Origin: Thiogranum sp. | Lineage (GTDB): Bacteria; Pseudomonadota; Gammaproteobacteria; DSM-19610 | Direction: 5' to 3' | Assembly (NCBI GenBank): GCA_030148805.1 | Contig: JASBSS010000007.1 | Span: 124,001 to 188,000 of the forward strand | DNA: 64,000 nucleotides | Shown: piece by piece, positions 18,887 to 28,417 of the stretch | How the letters are laid out: each line of letters opens with the position of its first letter | Position numbering within the stretch: the first letter of the stretch is position 1 | Made by a program: the position numbers and the translations under genes | The notes under the pieces: model-generated | The model's database searches: none | What the model was told of the DNA's origin: nothing | What the model saw: the letters and a program-made list of their open reading frames with translations, nothing else

Positions 18887-19876
18887 CTACTTTGCCGGAA
18901 ACACCAGATCCACGTACGGATCATGGCGCAGATCAATCTCAATACCCAGGCGATTTGCGGTGCGTATGTTCACCGCTGTACCGAGATCCTCGAGCAACGC
19001 GACGCCGCGCGCCCTGCAACCGCCGTCGGCACATTCTCTGACAAGCCGGGCGAGGCGCACTCCCAGTTTTTCGTTATCCGGGTACACGGAAAACAGAACG
19101 CCGTGCTTTACGTGCGTCAACTGATCAGAAAATACAAACAGACGCCGGGCCCAGGCACGCTTGAGTATCAATGTCAGAACAGCACCGGAATCTATCACCG
19201 CAGGATCGCGCAACAGCCAAATCGCCTCGTTAGCGGGATCACTCTCGTTAAGCACGCGTCTGTACAGAACCGCTGCGTCACTCAGATTTCGTGCGGGCAA
19301 GGCCACCAGTTTGATTCCCAAATGGGCGGCCGACCGCTCAGCAACTTCCACCAACCCGGCGCTACGTTCGGGATCAAACACTACTGTCACGGTTTTCACA
19401 GCGGGGAAGAAATGCCGCAGACGGGTAAATAAGCTGGTGGGACTCGGCACAAAACTGATGGTCGGTATAGCGCTGGTCTCGCCCGGCTGCATGAGGACCG
19501 CGCCTGCCGCAACGGGAACCTTCGAAATGAACGGTGATGCGGCGCGTACGCCAGCCCGTCCCAGACCGATGACGCTGTGGCAGCCCGAAAGCGCGACGCC
19601 GGGGTTCGCCGCATCCAATTCCTCCTTGTCAGTGACCGGCAGGCGAAGCACCGCCGAATTTCCGGCGCCTTCTTCGATTCCCGTCATTATTTCTTCCAAT
19701 ACAATACTATAAGGCTCGCGAACTTGCGGGTAGAGTACCGCGATACAGCGCCCTTCGGCCCACGCAGCGGATGACGGATCCGCGCAGGCAACGAGCCAGA
19801 GCCAACAACAGTTCAGTATATACCTCAATCTCAGAATTTCCCGGACATTCAAACACGCGATGAAGGTTCGCACCAC
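18887..19876 (-). CDS. Periplasmic ABC-type substrate-binding protein, signalling context
   Basis: This is a protein of about 329 residues with a signal peptide (ILNCCWLWLVACADPSSAAWA). The fold resembles the ABC_sub_bind family (PF04392): CIAVLYPQVREPYSIVLEEIMTG, PTISFVPSPTSLFTRLRHFFPAVKTVTVVFDPE, then a C-terminal IRTANRLGIEIDL. No permease or ATPase gene is near. The next gene is a membrane histidine kinase in the same operon, so the protein probably works as a periplasmic ligand sensor rather than in transport. The frame opens with a GTG without a strong ribosome-binding site, so the exact start is uncertain; a TTG about 20 codons in is an alternative. Confidence 0.75.
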   Translation of the reverse strand: MVRTFIACLNVREILRLRYILNCCWLWLVACADPSSAAWAEGRCIAVLYPQVREPYSIVLEEIMTGIEEGAGNSAVLRLPVTDKEELDAANPGVALSGCHSVIGLGRAGVRAASPFISKVPVAAGAVLMQPGETSAIPTISFVPSPTSLFTRLRHFFPAVKTVTVVFDPERSAGLVEVAERSAAHLGIKLVALPARNLSDAAVLYRRVLNESDPANEAIWLLRDPAVIDSGAVLTLILKRAWARRLFVFSDQLTHVKHGVLFSVYPDNEKLGVRLARLVRECADGGCRARGVALLEDLGTAVNIRTANRLGIEIDLRHDPYVDLVFPAK

Positions 19877-19935
19877 ACTCGAACGCTGAGCAGGACCCAG
19901 GAACCTCTCTTGCGCGGCAAATCAGGCGATATGCC

Positions 19936-21678
19936 TTACGCCTTCTCTATAAGGAAATCTTCAATAATCAATGCGTCAAGACCGGTCGTATAGAACGTCG
20001 CGATCGCATCTTCCACTGAGTGAATGATGGGTTTTCCCATCACATTGAAACTGGTATTCAAGAGCAGCGGCACACCCGTAATCGCATGAAACGCCCGAAT
20101 CAGGTCGTGATACTTCTTGTTCCACTGCTCCTTAACGGTTTGCAATCTCCCTGTGCCGTCCACATGAACCACTGCCGGGACCTTGTGGCGCACTTCTTCC
20201 CTGAACACAAGCGTTCTCTCCATATAGGGCGATTCCTGATAATTGATAAAGTACTCGTCGCCATAATCATGCAAAATGGATGGCGCAAAAGGCCGGAATT
20301 CCTCGCGGAACTTGACCAACGCGTTGATTCTGTCTTTCATATCGATCGGCCTGGGATCTGCAAGAATAGAACGATTGCCCAGGGCTCGTGGTCCGAACTC
20401 CGCTCGATCCTGAACCCAGCCGATGATTTTCCCCTCGCTCAACAACTGGGCCGCGCGCTCGCACACCCGGCCCGGCAGTTCCTCTAGGTTTTGTATGCGA
20501 CCGAATCGCCGCACGTTATCGATAGTTTCCGTCGACATCCTTGAACCCAAATAGGCGGACTGGAAATCCGGCCGCGGACGGGCCTCCGGGTGATCGTCAT
20601 AGAAGGCCAGAAGCGCCGCGCCAATAGCGTTGCCATCGTCCCCCGGCGCGGAGTAAACATGAAGATTGTCGAATCCAGTCTGATCGAGGATCTTTCCATT
20701 GTAGGCCGAGTTCAAGGCACAGCCGCCACCCAAAACAAGATTCGAGGAGATACCTCGACCATACAAATTGTCCAATAGCTCGGTCATCAATTCAGAAAAG
20801 ACCAGTTGGCCCGTATAGGCTAGATCCGCAACCTCATCGACGGGCGAGCCGGGTTTCCGCGCATACGAAAAAAGCTCGGCAAGGGCCTGCGGCCGGCCGG
20901 CGGGGCACTGCAGCCCCAGGCCTTCGACTTCTATGCAGGCGTGCAACAGTTCATAGATTCTGTCATTACGCTTGCCGTACGGTGCCAGCCCCATGACCTT
21001 CCACTCTTCGCCACGCCAGATATCGAAGCCGCACAGGCCACACAGCAAGCCCCCGTAGAAGACACCCAGGCTGCGGTTCGCGTCGCCATCCAGGGAGCTC
21101 GACTCGACGTGAGCGATTTTTCCGTTCTTATAGGAAAAGAAACTGAGGCTGACACCTTCACCAAAGCCGTCAACGATCGCACACGCCGCGTCGGTGAAGG
21201 GGCTGGTATAACAAGCCGCGGCGGCGTGCGTAAAATGGTGATTGTACGACTTGGTTACGATCTTTTTGTTCAAATTGGACTGGCACCGAAAGGCCAGGTG
21301 CTGGCCCGCCTCCGCTATATTGCCGGATATAAACGAATGCACGTACGAGATTATTCCGACATCCGCCGCCACTGCCGCGGAGGTGGCTTCATTCTCCGCG
21401 CTTTGCAATCGTTGGTTTGCCGCTTTTTCTTCACGTTCAAATATTTCCGGCGCCTTCTTACTCCAGGTTTTCGCCACGAGCAACTCCGCATCGGGCTCGC
21501 AGTAAGCTTCTACCAATCCGTCGATCCTGATCAGGTCGTCCGGCGGTGAATTCAACGCCCGTTTGTTTTGTAGATAACGTTCGGTCGCCTCCGCGAAAAC
21601 GACCTTCCCCGCGGAATCGACAATAGCCAGCGCATTATCGTGGCCCGTACAGGCCAAGCCGATGTAGTTACGTTTCAT
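19936..21678 (-). CDS. NodU/CmcH/TobZ-type O-carbamoyltransferase
   Basis: This 580-residue enzyme belongs to the family that moves a carbamoyl group from carbamoyl phosphate, through carbamoyl-AMP, to a hydroxyl of a natural product. The Kae1-like N-domain begins YIGLACTGHDNALAIVD and has the metal-binding NHHFTHAAAACY motif. GGGCALNSAYNGKIL and RAEFGPRALGNRSILADPR are family hallmarks. The C-terminal part (FREEFRPFAPSIL, PLLLNTSFNVMGKPI) is complete. The ATG at 21678 is preferred to the upstream TTG because the family starts at this point. It is the last enzyme of the six-gene operon, so it likely tailors the operon's product. The acceptor is unknown. Confidence 0.9.
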   Translation of the reverse strand: MKRNYIGLACTGHDNALAIVDSAGKVVFAEATERYLQNKRALNSPPDDLIRIDGLVEAYCEPDAELLVAKTWSKKAPEIFEREEKAANQRLQSAENEATSAAVAADVGIISYVHSFISGNIAEAGQHLAFRCQSNLNKKIVTKSYNHHFTHAAAACYTSPFTDAACAIVDGFGEGVSLSFFSYKNGKIAHVESSSLDGDANRSLGVFYGGLLCGLCGFDIWRGEEWKVMGLAPYGKRNDRIYELLHACIEVEGLGLQCPAGRPQALAELFSYARKPGSPVDEVADLAYTGQLVFSELMTELLDNLYGRGISSNLVLGGGCALNSAYNGKILDQTGFDNLHVYSAPGDDGNAIGAALLAFYDDHPEARPRPDFQSAYLGSRMSTETIDNVRRFGRIQNLEELPGRVCERAAQLLSEGKIIGWVQDRAEFGPRALGNRSILADPRPIDMKDRINALVKFREEFRPFAPSILHDYGDEYFINYQESPYMERTLVFREEVRHKVPAVVHVDGTGRLQTVKEQWNKKYHDLIRAFHAITGVPLLLNTSFNVMGKPIIHSVEDAIATFYTTGLDALIIEDFLIEKA

Positions 21679-21722
21679 AGATTGTCTCGCTCCGTCACAT
21701 GATGCGTCTTCGATAAGGGTGC

Positions 21723-22514
21723 TCAACGGCCTGCGTAGACGGGCAGCCCCCGGGTGCTGTATCCCCCGTCGACGTCGATTACAGCGCCCGTGATAAGCCC
21801 CCCGGCCTCAGAAGCAAGGTAGGCGGCCAGTTTGCCGACGTCGGACGGTTCGCCTATACGGCCCAATGGATGATAGGTCTCGTAAAACGCGTAGCTGTTT
21901 TCGACGACATCCTCGGGCATCCCCATCGCCGCGAAGGCATTCGTCCGGATAAAGCCGGGGTTGATGGCATTCACGCGCACCCCGCCAGGCGCCCATTCGG
22001 CCGATAAGGCCTTGGTCATCTGCACGATGGCGCCTTTGATAATACCGTAAACAGGTAATCCCAATAGCTGTCTGTTCGCGACCGCGGAACCGATGTTGAT
22101 AACGCATCCGCCCTTCTCACGCAGATACGGGTGGGCGGCACGCGCCAGCAGGAATGTATGGGTAATATTCGAGGTGAAAGCCTCTTCGATTTGCTCGTCA
22201 GAGAGAACATCGGCCGGCAACGCGCCACTGATGCTCAGCGCATTGTTTACCAGGACGTCCAGTCGTCCGAAATAGTCTATGGTCGATGTGACCAGATCCC
22301 GGGCGCCACCGCGCTGTTCCAAGTTGAACTCCACACCGAGCGCCTCCCCACCCAGCGCCTTGATATCTTCGGCCGCCTCCTTCGCATCCGCCGCCTGTCG
22401 GCTGGTGACAACCACGCTGAACCCTGATGTTGCCAGTTCGCGCGCGATACTCCGACCAATCCCTTTGGTCGAACCGGTCACAACTGCGACCTTGTTTCCA
22501 TGTTCCTCAGTCAT
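21723..22514 (-). CDS. Short-chain dehydrogenase/reductase (SDR)
   Basis: This is a classical SDR of 263 residues. It has the cofactor motif TGSTKGIGRS, the catalytic Ser in INIGSAVANRQ and the catalytic Tyr-Lys pair in PVYGIIKGA. The structural NNAG motif is changed to NNAL. The C-terminal ITGAVIDVDGGYST is typical. The ATG at 22514 has AAGG about 8 bases upstream; the longer frame reads through the TonB gene's 3' end. Arg/Ser residues after the second strand (VVTSRQAA) suggest NADPH use. Within the operon it would reduce a keto group formed by the upstream condensing enzymes, before carbamoylation. Confidence 0.9.
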   Translation of the reverse strand: MTEEHGNKVAVVTGSTKGIGRSIARELATSGFSVVVTSRQAADAKEAAEDIKALGGEALGVEFNLEQRGGARDLVTSTIDYFGRLDVLVNNALSISGALPADVLSDEQIEEAFTSNITHTFLLARAAHPYLREKGGCVINIGSAVANRQLLGLPVYGIIKGAIVQMTKALSAEWAPGGVRVNAINPGFIRTNAFAAMGMPEDVVENSYAFYETYHPLGRIGEPSDVGKLAAYLASEAGGLITGAVIDVDGGYSTRGLPVYAGR

Positions 22515-22566
22515 AATAGAACCTTCATCAAGAGCGCCCCGCCTGGGCGGTTCAAGGGACGGCGTC

Positions 22567-24753
22567 TTAGAACAGATACCTGAGCTCCCCGAGGAAATGT
22601 CGTCCGGCAAGAGGGAGATCGTTGGGTATCGACGCCGTGGGAATACCTGAAAGACTCGGCTCGCGCGCATTCGCATCGAACAGATTGCGAGCTATGAATG
22701 CGAGCTCCCAATTATCCTTGATATATTTGCGGCGCAGCACGACATCGACCAGGGTGTAATTGGCAACATCGGAGCGATTGTCACCTGGCGAGCGTTGCCG
22801 ACCTGCCACATAATTGAGCTGTGGCGTAAACTGCCAGTTTGGCAGAAATGTCCACTGCGCCCGTAGATAGATCTGATGACCGGGAGCGTTGCCCGCATCC
22901 TGTCGCGCCCTTGTATCTTCGGATTTCTGGTAGGCGTAGTTCCCAAGTAGACGAAAGTTACGTGCAAGGCGCCATTCAGCCCCTAACTCCAGACCATAAC
23001 CCTTCTGCCTGCCGGTATTCTGCGCTGTCGCGCCCGCGCCGCCAGGAACGAACTGTATGATGTCGCTCCAATTGTAACGAAAAAAGCTAAGATCGAGATC
23101 CAGGTCACCCGTATGGCGGTAGGAAAACGCCAACTCCAGGGTTTCTATGGTTTCCGGGTCTAGATTGGGATTACCGATCGCGGCCGGGTTGTTTTTTAGC
23201 CTCGCCTCGGCGAACGAAGGGGCCCGGAAGGCACGACCATAAAGCAGCTTGGTAGTCAGATCGTAGCTTGTGGACCACACGAGCGCAGCACGTGGATTTA
23301 CCGTATCGCCGAAATCGGAATAATCGTCATAGCGAATACCTGCGGTGATCTCCCAATCGCTGGCAAAACTCCAGACATCCTGTATGAATGCGTAATAGTT
23401 ATCTCGGCCATCCTCGGGAAGGAAAGTAAACGGACTATCGGAACGATCGGTGAGCGTGCCGTCAATGGGCGAAACCGTTCCATCAATCACGCCCGGACCG
23501 AAATTCTGCCGTGCTTTCACCTTAGTTATCTCGCTCACGGCAACGCCCGTACCTACCCGTATCCGGTGGCGCGGGAATCCAGTGTAGAAAGCTGATGTGT
23601 CAAAACGGTAATGGCGCTCGTCCACCCATGGGTTACCAATAAAACCATCGGTAAAAGTAACCAGTCCCACCGTGTTAACCGGGTCGACGTTGCCATCCGA
23701 ACCGATCGGCAGGACGGTTCCCGGCGGAAACAATGTCGCGTTACGATCCACCCTCATGCTGGTTTGAAAAAAGCTCAACTGCGCCTGAATATCGATATTT
23801 TTGGAAAACTCGGCGTTGTGATAACCCAGGTCCAGGTTCCACCGGTCGCTGGAAAAGCGGTTGCCGGGATCGAGCGCCTGCGCGATACCCGCACCGTTTC
23901 CCCAGTTTTGCCGACGCTGAAAGCCCGTACGCAACCGCCAGGGGCCTCGGGCGACGTCCAGGCGCGCATCCAGATTATCGCGTTGCAGGTTGACCGGCCC
24001 GGGCGCCAACGATGCGTTGCTGCCAAATACCGCATCCAAAGCAGTTTGCCCATCGGCATCAATGGTTTCGCTCTGACCATCCGTGGCGTGGTACTCCAAC
24101 GCCAGGGCCACCTCGAAGTCGCCCCAACGGGCGCCGTGCAACGCCCACGCGTCGCGCGTGTCGAAGCTTCCCGCGCGGCCACCGATTTCCGTACCCGCGA
24201 TATCCTGACTGGTTTTGGTGATGATGTTGATCACCCCCGCGAAGGCATCAGCGCCGTAGATCGCTGACCCTGGTCCGCGTATCACCTCGACACGCGCGAT
24301 ATCCTCCACTGGCATACCACCCCATACCTGGGAGCGATTACCAAAATACAAATTGGTAATCGGGATGCCGTTTATCATTACCAGTACCTGGGGGTTGAAG
24401 TCCGAATAGATGCCCCGGATGGTGTAAATCGGACTGTAGCCGGTACTGCTCCTGGCCACATGCAGACCCGGGACCGTTTCCAGTATTTCATCCAGATCGG
24501 TTGCGCCTATCGCTTTTATATCCTCGGCTGTAACTACCGTCGTCACCGCGGGTGCTTTTTCGATGGGCTGCTGGCTTCCCGTTGCGATGCTGATCATCTC
24601 GGTATCGCCATAAAGCATTAGCAGCGCTTCCTCGTCGCGGTCGTCAGACGCCTGCGCCGTTACGGCCATTAACAGAAAACTGAACATCAATGGAACGGCG
24701 ATTCCAGCTAAACGATACCCGGAGGTTTCACTCGGATTTATGCAAATACCCAT
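22567..24753 (-). CDS. TonB-dependent outer-membrane receptor
   Basis: This receptor has 728 residues with a signal peptide (LMFSFLLMAVTAQAS). The N-terminal plug spans residues about 60-180 (VVTAEDIKAIGATDLDEIL, YTIRGIYSDFNPQVLVMING, RVEVIRGPGSAIYGADAFAGVINI). A 22-strand-type barrel follows and ends in a C-terminal aromatic residue (GELRYLF). It resembles the BtuB/ferri-catecholate group in its plug, but the ligand cannot be read. It sits in the middle of a biosynthetic operon, 19 nt after a citrate-synthase-like gene and 52 nt before the SDR. It may therefore take up the operon's own product or its metal complex. Confidence 0.92.
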   Translation of the reverse strand: MGICINPSETSGYRLAGIAVPLMFSFLLMAVTAQASDDRDEEALLMLYGDTEMISIATGSQQPIEKAPAVTTVVTAEDIKAIGATDLDEILETVPGLHVARSSTGYSPIYTIRGIYSDFNPQVLVMINGIPITNLYFGNRSQVWGGMPVEDIARVEVIRGPGSAIYGADAFAGVINIITKTSQDIAGTEIGGRAGSFDTRDAWALHGARWGDFEVALALEYHATDGQSETIDADGQTALDAVFGSNASLAPGPVNLQRDNLDARLDVARGPWRLRTGFQRRQNWGNGAGIAQALDPGNRFSSDRWNLDLGYHNAEFSKNIDIQAQLSFFQTSMRVDRNATLFPPGTVLPIGSDGNVDPVNTVGLVTFTDGFIGNPWVDERHYRFDTSAFYTGFPRHRIRVGTGVAVSEITKVKARQNFGPGVIDGTVSPIDGTLTDRSDSPFTFLPEDGRDNYYAFIQDVWSFASDWEITAGIRYDDYSDFGDTVNPRAALVWSTSYDLTTKLLYGRAFRAPSFAEARLKNNPAAIGNPNLDPETIETLELAFSYRHTGDLDLDLSFFRYNWSDIIQFVPGGAGATAQNTGRQKGYGLELGAEWRLARNFRLLGNYAYQKSEDTRARQDAGNAPGHQIYLRAQWTFLPNWQFTPQLNYVAGRQRSPGDNRSDVANYTLVDVVLRRKYIKDNWELAFIARNLFDANAREPSLSGIPTASIPNDLPLAGRHFLGELRYLF

Positions 24754-24772
24754 TAATGATCCGATAAATTAC

Positions 24773-25606
24773 TCACTGTTTGACTTCGTCCGTCTTCAAC
24801 GAGGATTTCCACTTTCGCCGGGAACATCCCTTGTAATCTATCCGATCGCAACGAAATGGGAAGAATGCCCCCTCCGGCTTATTTAGCGCATCGGCATAAC
24901 AGGGAAACATCCCCGCCGAAAAACACAACACCATAAAGTGGTAATACGCCTGACGGGTCAGACCCTGGTCGGCAGCCAACGCCGCCAGCAGCGCGGCGAT
25001 ATTCATTTTGAAGCGCCATCGGCCTTGCAGAAGCACCCGCTCGATATCGAATGCCAGCTTCACATAGGCTCCACTTCCAAACCCGAGCTCCTCGGCAAGC
25101 GCAAGCATCGGTTTGATGCGTTCATCCGCGTTGATCAGAGGCCGCCCATACCCGGCGATGCCGCGGCAACTCTTCAGTTCGGTTGCAACCACATCTTGTA
25201 GATCGGCACCTCGTTGCAACAACTCTCGCGCGCGAAACAAGAAGTCAATCGAGCGGACTACCGGGCGGCCGCCGTATATCGAGGCCTCCGACGCCATGGT
25301 TGCCGCACCTATCGCCAGCGCCGCGGTGCTTCTGGCGGTCCCGGCCAGCGCGGCGATTCGGTTGTTCCACAGGCGTGGGTCAGGGTAACTGGTACAGATT
25401 GTCCAGATGCCTTCGAATAATCTCAGTTGTTTGTCATCAAACGAGCGGCCGGTAATCCCGTACAGCAACAAGCCCATCCAACTGATGCCGTTGAGTTCAT
25501 TGAACAGATCCTTGCCCCGGAACACAACGCGCTCACCGGGAAACCAGGCTCCCATCCCGGTCACCCATCGGTCCTCGTTATCGAGCAAGGTTTGCTCGCC
25601 GTTCAT
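24773..25606 (-). CDS. Citrate-synthase-like protein, second of a pair, catalytic His positions changed
   Basis: This 277-residue protein has the length and fold pattern of citryl-CoA lyase/citrate synthase small forms. Matching blocks are GISWMGLLLYGITGRSFDDKQLRLF, the run of alanines in AALAGTARSTAALAIGAATM and RGIAGYGRPLINADERIKPM, which corresponds to the GFGHR-Y block of citrate synthase. By eye, the first active-site His position (LHGGAN block) is Tyr111 in IYGGR and the second (GHR) is Arg155. It overlaps the upstream paralogue by 4 nt (ATGA). The two probably form a heteromer. Its reaction is unknown; it may be a binding or catalytic half of a condensing enzyme. Confidence 0.68.
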   Translation of the reverse strand: MNGEQTLLDNEDRWVTGMGAWFPGERVVFRGKDLFNELNGISWMGLLLYGITGRSFDDKQLRLFEGIWTICTSYPDPRLWNNRIAALAGTARSTAALAIGAATMASEASIYGGRPVVRSIDFLFRARELLQRGADLQDVVATELKSCRGIAGYGRPLINADERIKPMLALAEELGFGSGAYVKLAFDIERVLLQGRWRFKMNIAALLAALAADQGLTRQAYYHFMVLCFSAGMFPCYADALNKPEGAFFPFRCDRIDYKGCSRRKWKSSLKTDEVKQ

Positions 25607-26433
25607 CGGCTAGCACGCCCGTCGCCACGGGGGACGGGCCCTGGGTCGTTGATCAGGTCGAGACCGTCCTTGAAAAAAGGATATTTTTTATAACCGTAGC
25701 CCTGTTGCTCCAACGCATGGGCCGCGGCTCCGGGTAGCCGTAGCAACAAACACAACATTTCGCCCTGCGGGGCATCAAAACCAAGATCGACCAGCGCGGC
25801 CGCTGTCACCCCGGTCATCGCCAGCGGCAAGCCGGCGGCACGTTCGAGTTCACCCCGGTGTTGCTGCAACCATGGTAGGTTGTCGCCGTCGCTGCGCACG
25901 GACAGATACTCCAAGCTCCGCCGAACCGGGGTGGCGCAGCTTACACCGCGAGGATCGAATCCCGGCGGATGCTCCGCCGGCGGCCACACGTCGGCTTGTT
26001 CCGCTTCAGGGGTGCGCGACAAGTGCCCTGTCCAGGTGTTCAGATCTCGCCCGCATGCCCGCCAGACATCCATGGCCAAGGCCACTTCGTGGGCACCTCC
26101 CGCCTGGCCCGCGCCCACGGCCAGCGTTGCCGCCAAACAGGCGGCGTGACTGGAACCGCCGACACCGGCGTTCATGGCAGCGCGGACACTGTGATCGCGC
26201 GGGCCCGGATTGGCGATCGCAACGGCGAGCCCCTCAAGCAGTCCCGCCTGACCAGCGCTCGGGGGTTCCAGTTTGAACAACAGGTACAGGTATTCCACCC
26301 AGCTGATCTTACCGAGCAGGTCTCCATACACGTCGAAGCCGGCGCAGTAACAGCTGGCGGCCGCAAATGGGTTGTCCGGTTCCGGCACTTCGTCCCAGAT
26401 GCGGGTACGAATGGTTTCCTTGTCGCTACTCAA
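25603..26433 (-). CDS. Citrate-synthase-like protein, first of a pair
   Basis: This is a 276-residue relative of the previous protein. The shared blocks are LGKISWVEYLYLLFKLEPPSAGQAGLLEG and NAGVGGSSHAACLAATLAVGAGQAGGAHEVALAM, the latter aligning with the HGGAN block of citrate synthases. Here GGAHE at 112-116 replaces HGGANE. The C-terminal GAAAHALEQ matches the citrate synthase GW-AH-LEQ region. Overlaps of 4 nt with the genes on both sides show strict translational coupling with the TPP enzyme and the paralogue. Such enzymes join or split acyl-CoA and keto acids. Which reaction occurs here is inference only. Confidence 0.68.
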   Translation of the reverse strand: MSSDKETIRTRIWDEVPEPDNPFAAASCYCAGFDVYGDLLGKISWVEYLYLLFKLEPPSAGQAGLLEGLAVAIANPGPRDHSVRAAMNAGVGGSSHAACLAATLAVGAGQAGGAHEVALAMDVWRACGRDLNTWTGHLSRTPEAEQADVWPPAEHPPGFDPRGVSCATPVRRSLEYLSVRSDGDNLPWLQQHRGELERAAGLPLAMTGVTAAALVDLGFDAPQGEMLCLLLRLPGAAAHALEQQGYGYKKYPFFKDGLDLINDPGPVPRGDGRASR

Positions 26434-28280
26434 CGCGGGCCTTCCAACACTTTCGCCCGCACACCCATTGGCGGCACTTCTTCCGGGTCGATACGCACGT
26501 CGATAAGGGTCGGACCCGGGCCGGCGATTATCGCCGCGATATCGATCTTTTGTAGGTCCTGCGGCGAATGAACGAGATAGGCTTTAGCGCCCAGCGCTTC
26601 GGCGTAGGCACAGTAGTCGATTTCAGGCAGCTCAAAGCCGACGGGCTCGGCCTTCGTCAGGCGCTGGCCGTGCTTGACCATGCCCAAGGCGCTGTCGTTG
26701 AGGACTACAAAAATCACCGGCAGGCGCTCCTGAATGGCGACGGTGATTTCCTGACCGTTCATCAACAGACTGCCGTCTCCGGTAATGCACACCACCGGCC
26801 CCCCGTGTTTACCCAAGGCCGTGCCAATCGCCGCACCCAGCGCCCAGCCCATGGCGGCGAAGTCCAGACTGGCACGAAACAATCCGGCATTGGTACGGCG
26901 TTTCCCCCCCATGCGCCGATCGCGCGGATGCAGATAATGGATCGCCCATGCGACGCTGTTCCCGGTGTCAGCCAGGAAACAGGTGTTCGCCGGAAACAGA
27001 CGCGTCAGCTCCCGCATGAGACGTTGGGGCTTGATGGGGGCGGTGTCGTCATAACACTTGCTTTCGGCGTCAAGCTCGAAACGCGGTTTTGGCTCTGCCC
27101 ACGCCCGTGATCCGGCGCCACCAGGCCACGGCAGGCCGCCCATGCGCCTGGCATTAACAGACGCCTGCCCTATGCCTGTCGCGGCGCGGGCGTGCAGCTC
27201 TTCGATCACATATTGAAAAATATTGTTGATCCGTCCAAGGACGTGCAGCCTGGCCATGGGCGAGCCGGAGAAATTCCCTTCTATCGAGTCGACGTGTATC
27301 AAGCGGTTGTTGAGTAACGCGCCGCCGTCCCAACCGTTACTTGCCCATTCGCCAAGGCGGGTTCCAATGACCACGACGGTATCGACGTCCGGCTCTAATA
27401 GCGCCGCCCGGGCGCCCTGATGGCCGGCAAAGCCGAATACTCCGCGAAACAGGGGGTGATTGGCATTGACCAGGCCCTTGCCCTGCGGCGTTGTGACAAT
27501 AACCGCGTTGATAGCCACCGCCAGCTCGAGAATCGTGCCGATGGCCTCACTACAACCTCCACCGACAACCAATACCACCTTGGTGGCGTCGGCGACATAG
27601 TTGCACAAAGTCGCCACGGCGGCGATATCCACCAACGAAGGTTGATGCAGGAGTGCCTCAAGATCATAGGAACGCTTCGCTACCGGGGCCGGTTTACGCA
27701 GGAGGTCAACGGGGATGCTCAGATGAGCCGGACCACGCTCGGCTTGACAGGCGGCGCGAACCGCCGAGGCCAGTTTGTGTTCGAACTGATCGACATGCGA
27801 AACCAGAGTATTGTAACGCGTGCAGTACTGAAACATGCCTACGGTATTGACCCCGGTACAGGAAGAGTCCTGAAACGCATCCCGGCCGAAGTTCGTCATC
27901 GCCGTCTGCGCGGTGATGACCAGCAGCGGAACGTGGTTCGCATAAGCGCTGGAGATACCGGTAATCAGGTTGGTGGCGCCCGGACCGGTGGTGGCGCAAC
28001 AGACGCCGAGCGTACCGGTCTGGCGCGCATAGCCGTCAGCCATGAACGCGGCGCCGCTCTCATGGCGAGCGACCACCGCTCGCGGGCCACCGCGCCGCTC
28101 ACTGCGAGCCAGCGCATTGTATAGCGGCTCTATCGCGCCACCGGGAACGCCGAACACGAAGCCCGCGCCCAAGTCTTCGAGATAGCCCACCAGCAGGTCG
28201 CCGATCTCTGGCCCGCACTCCTTTTTATTTGGATACCGATCGAGGGAAAGAGTGGAGTGCTGGGGAGTCTCTACGCTCAT
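26430..28280 (-). CDS. TPP-dependent acetolactate-synthase-like enzyme
   Basis: This is a full-length TPP enzyme of 616 residues. The N-terminal pyrimidine-binding domain has the catalytic Glu in VVARHESGAAFMADGYAR and GPGATNLITGISSAYANHVPLL. A NAD/FAD-like middle domain follows, and the C-terminal pyrophosphate domain carries GDGSLLMNGQEITVAIQERLPVIFVVLND. NFGRDAFQD and GPAHLSIPVDLL are as in acetohydroxyacid synthases and relatives such as sulfoacetaldehyde acetyltransferase. No small regulatory subunit is nearby, and a catabolic or biosynthetic role in this operon fits better than branched-chain amino-acid synthesis. It is the first gene, 109 nt from the promoter. Confidence 0.88.
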   Translation of the reverse strand: MSVETPQHSTLSLDRYPNKKECGPEIGDLLVGYLEDLGAGFVFGVPGGAIEPLYNALARSERRGGPRAVVARHESGAAFMADGYARQTGTLGVCCATTGPGATNLITGISSAYANHVPLLVITAQTAMTNFGRDAFQDSSCTGVNTVGMFQYCTRYNTLVSHVDQFEHKLASAVRAACQAERGPAHLSIPVDLLRKPAPVAKRSYDLEALLHQPSLVDIAAVATLCNYVADATKVVLVVGGGCSEAIGTILELAVAINAVIVTTPQGKGLVNANHPLFRGVFGFAGHQGARAALLEPDVDTVVVIGTRLGEWASNGWDGGALLNNRLIHVDSIEGNFSGSPMARLHVLGRINNIFQYVIEELHARAATGIGQASVNARRMGGLPWPGGAGSRAWAEPKPRFELDAESKCYDDTAPIKPQRLMRELTRLFPANTCFLADTGNSVAWAIHYLHPRDRRMGGKRRTNAGLFRASLDFAAMGWALGAAIGTALGKHGGPVVCITGDGSLLMNGQEITVAIQERLPVIFVVLNDSALGMVKHGQRLTKAEPVGFELPEIDYCAYAEALGAKAYLVHSPQDLQKIDIAAIIAGPGPTLIDVRIDPEEVPPMGVRAKVLEGPR

Positions 28281-28388
28281 AAGTCCTTAATTCAACTGCC
28301 TATCCCAGTCGTCCATCTTTCCCTGGACTCTTGTCACGGCGAAGTGTCACTTGACGCCATTGTAATAATTATCACATCGTATTCTACG

Positions 28389-28417
28389 TTTATATCGCTT
28401 TATTCGATTTTGGTCAA
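28389..28417 (-). promoter_or_regulatory. Sigma-70-type promoter of the TPP/citrate-synthase-like/carbamoyltransferase operon
   Basis: On the minus strand TTGACC is followed, after 17 bases, by TATAAA, close to the consensus. It is the only such match seen in the 300-bp gap before the TPP gene. The leader to the start codon would be about 100 nt. Confidence 0.65.

Noticed and set aside
26430-28280. TPP enzyme as the branched-chain amino-acid acetolactate synthase IlvB
   Set aside because: No small-subunit ilvH or ilvC gene is adjacent, and it is embedded in an unrelated operon with citrate-synthase-like and carbamoyltransferase genes.
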